A program made the position numbers and the translations under genes. A stretch of 59,474 nt of DNA from Deltaproteobacteria bacterium (GTDB taxonomy: Bacteria; Bdellovibrionota_B; Oligoflexia; Oligoflexales; Bog-1112): the NCBI GenBank assembly GCA_016186945.1, contig JACPKR010000019.1, positions 1 through 59,474 on the forward strand. Direction: 5' to 3'. A model generated the notes under the pieces. The model ran no database searches, had not been told where the DNA came from, and saw only the letters and a program-made list of their open reading frames with translations. Positions 58,262-59,474 of the stretch are shown here, piece by piece; the stretch's first letter is position 1, and each line of letters starts with the position of its first letter.

Positions 58262-59221
58262 CTACACCTTTATTTTCTTGGAGAAATCGTGATGGGTTTC
58301 GATGAAACGGATGGTCCCCGTTTCTGAGCGCATGACAACGGAATGTGTTTTAGCTCCACCTCCGAAGAATTTCACTCCTTTTAGCATAGAACCATCGGTG
58401 ACCCCCGTGGCGCAAAACATGACGTTAGCTCCGGCCAGTTCTTCCATCGTGTAGACTCTGTCAAAATCCTTGATGCCCATTTTACTTGCTCGTTCCCGTT
58501 CATCATCCTTGCGGAAAACAAGCTGGCCCTGGAAATTTCCCCCCACACATTTTAGGGCGGCTGCTGCGATCACTCCCTCGGGTGCTCCTCCTACGCCCAT
58601 GAGCACGTCGACCCCTGTGTCAGGTAGGCTTGTGGCGATAGCGGCTTGAACATCACCATCGCCGATCATCCAGATGCGGGCTCCAGCTTCCCGAATTTCC
58701 GTGATGAGGTCTTCATGTCGCGGGCGGTCCATGACGACGACTGTCAAATCCCGAACGTCACACTTCTTGGCCCGAGCTATGTTCCGCAGATTCTCGGTAG
58801 CGCTTGCATTGAGGTCGATGGCGTCTCGGGCGTCGAACCCAACCGCGATTTTCTTCATGTAGGTGTCGGGTGCGTGGAGGAACTTACCCTCTTCGGCTAC
58901 GGCAATGACAGACAGGGCATTGGCACCGCCTTTAGCTGTAATCGTCGTGCCTTCCAGAGGGTCGAGGGCCAGGTCTAGCTTCGTCGAGCCTTCCTTACGG
59001 TTCCCCACCTTCTCTCCGATGAAAAGCATCGGCGCTTCATCCCTTTCCCCTTCCCCAATTTTCACCGTTCCATCGAAGGCGATCGTGTCAAAGGCCTTGC
59101 GCATTGCTTCCACCGCGGCATGGTCTGCAGCCTTTTCGTTCCCCCGCCCCATCAGCCTTGCCGCTGAAAGCGCAGCCGCTTCACTGACTCGTACAAACTC
59201 CAGTGCAAAATTCCTATCCAT
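58262..59221 (-). CDS. glpX: Fructose-1,6-bisphosphatase class II
   Basis: Gluconeogenic phosphatase, metal-dependent, cytoplasmic. ATG 59221 is chosen (GAAAGG upstream); an upstream ATG at 59245 has no SD. Typical: MDRNFALEFVRVSEAAALSA, DGTVKIGEGERDEAPMLFIG, the metal-binding LALDPLEGTTI, VVMDRPRHEDLI and GVGGAPEGVIAAAALKCVGG. Length 319 is normal. It may also act on sedoheptulose bisphosphate in some lineages. Confidence 0.96.
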   Translation of the reverse strand: MDRNFALEFVRVSEAAALSAARLMGRGNEKAADHAAVEAMRKAFDTIAFDGTVKIGEGERDEAPMLFIGEKVGNRKEGSTKLDLALDPLEGTTITAKGGANALSVIAVAEEGKFLHAPDTYMKKIAVGFDARDAIDLNASATENLRNIARAKKCDVRDLTVVVMDRPRHEDLITEIREAGARIWMIGDGDVQAAIATSLPDTGVDVLMGVGGAPEGVIAAAALKCVGGNFQGQLVFRKDDERERASKMGIKDFDRVYTMEELAGANVMFCATGVTDGSMLKGVKFFGGGAKTHSVVMRSETGTIRFIETHHDFSKKIKV

Positions 59222-59281
59222 GTGGCAACCTTTCGCTTTTGTCATTAAGTTTGAACTTAATTTTTATCAGAGAGCGTAATT

Positions 59282-59310
59282 TGTGGCAAGGAGGTGGTTT
59301 GGAGGAAACT
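59282..59310 (+). repeat. Truncated family B repeat (copy B8)
   Basis: GTGGCAAGGAGGTGGTTTGG then AGGAAACTGC, where the usual GCAGCTGG follow-on is replaced by TGTTGGCT and the tandem palindromes. So the palindrome array has probably inserted into or deleted the right half of a B copy. Confidence 0.7.
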
Positions 59311-59320
59311 GCTGTTGGCT

Positions 59321-59474
59321 AGATCCCGCGGTCAAGCCGCGGGATGACGGAAGCTAGATCCCGCGGTCAAGCCGCGGGATGACGGAAGCTGGATCCCGCG
59401 GTCAAGCCGCGGGATGACGGAAGCTGGATCCCGCGGTCAAGCCGCGGGATGACGGAAGCTGGATCCCGCGGCAT
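59321..59474. repeat. Tandem array of 35-bp palindromic units (runs off window)
   Basis: Four full units and part of a fifth, each GATCCCGCGG-tcaag-CCGCGGGATGAC plus a GGAAGCT(A/G)G joint. The palindrome is the same as the core of family A copies A1, A6, A7 and A8. There are no unique spacers, so this is not a CRISPR array. Confidence 0.9.

Noticed and set aside
59321-59474. CRISPR array
   Set aside because: Units join directly with no unique spacers, and each unit is a palindrome known from dispersed repeats.
1-59474. tRNA, rRNA or tmRNA genes
   Set aside because: I scanned the gaps by eye and saw no cloverleaf or rRNA-like sequence; a covariance search would be decisive.

Overview
This window looks like chromosomal DNA of a Gram-negative (diderm) bacterium. 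It carries LptD, an LptE-like lipoprotein, an MlaE permease, several outer-membrane barrels and many lipoproteins with clear lipoboxes. The mix of CHASE2-adenylate cyclase, MotAB, two PilZ proteins, HDOD and receiver proteins, SecDF as one chain, a FadE-type dehydrogenase, GlpX and a transglutaminase-elicitor lipoprotein suggests a Bdellovibrionota/Deltaproteobacteria-like lineage. That placement is inference from gene content; no rRNA or tRNA gene was seen.

Layout: (1) 1-7.2 kb: an sppA-like remnant, a CHASE2 cyclase, an outer-membrane barrel, a lipoprotein, a STAS-like protein. (2) 7.2-16.4 kb: envelope and lipid block, lptE facing the accD-folC-lptD operon, then secDF. (3) 16.5-24.3 kb: two Cys-rich lipoproteins (one an 799-residue CCP-like/beta-trefoil protein) and the clpS-clpA operon, which runs into a two-TMD ABC-like membrane protein with no ATP-binding domains. 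(4) 24.5-38.7 kb: motAB, an HTH/IrrE-like regulator, YheT hydrolase, UbiD decarboxylase, PilZ protein, RlmD-like methyltransferase, a barrel, AarF kinase, MlaE. (5) 38.9-49.4 kb: a decayed IS605 element, BolA, a lone secretin N-domain, LRR lipoprotein, FadE, a paralogous pair of small proteins and an intact IS605-type element with TnpA, TnpB and a probable omegaRNA. (6) 49.4-59.5 kb: a carbonic-anhydrase-like protein lacking one zinc ligand, a dermatopontin-like secreted protein, a transglutaminase elicitor homologue, a four-gene REC-PilZ / pseudoREC-TPR / HDOD / REC signalling operon, and glpX.

Across all of this runs a dense set of short dispersed repeats, which I call A, B and C. A is about 150-190 bp with TA-type ends and a swappable core, one core being two copies of a palindrome. 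B is about 45 bp around a GCGCAGCTGG centre. C is G-rich/C-rich and about 50 bp. They sit mostly between genes, often at convergent 3' ends, and supply stop codons or terminal residues to several genes. One copy (58105-58249) has perfect 25-bp terminal inverted repeats and an 8-bp target duplication, so at least this composite has moved as a MITE-like element. Two copies lie in frame inside the NBD-less ABC gene.

Two genes (ubiD and an outer-membrane barrel) appear to need CTG start codons, each behind a good Shine-Dalgarno sequence. GTG and TTG starts are also common. Start choices below rest on Shine-Dalgarno position, signal peptides and family N-termini read by eye.
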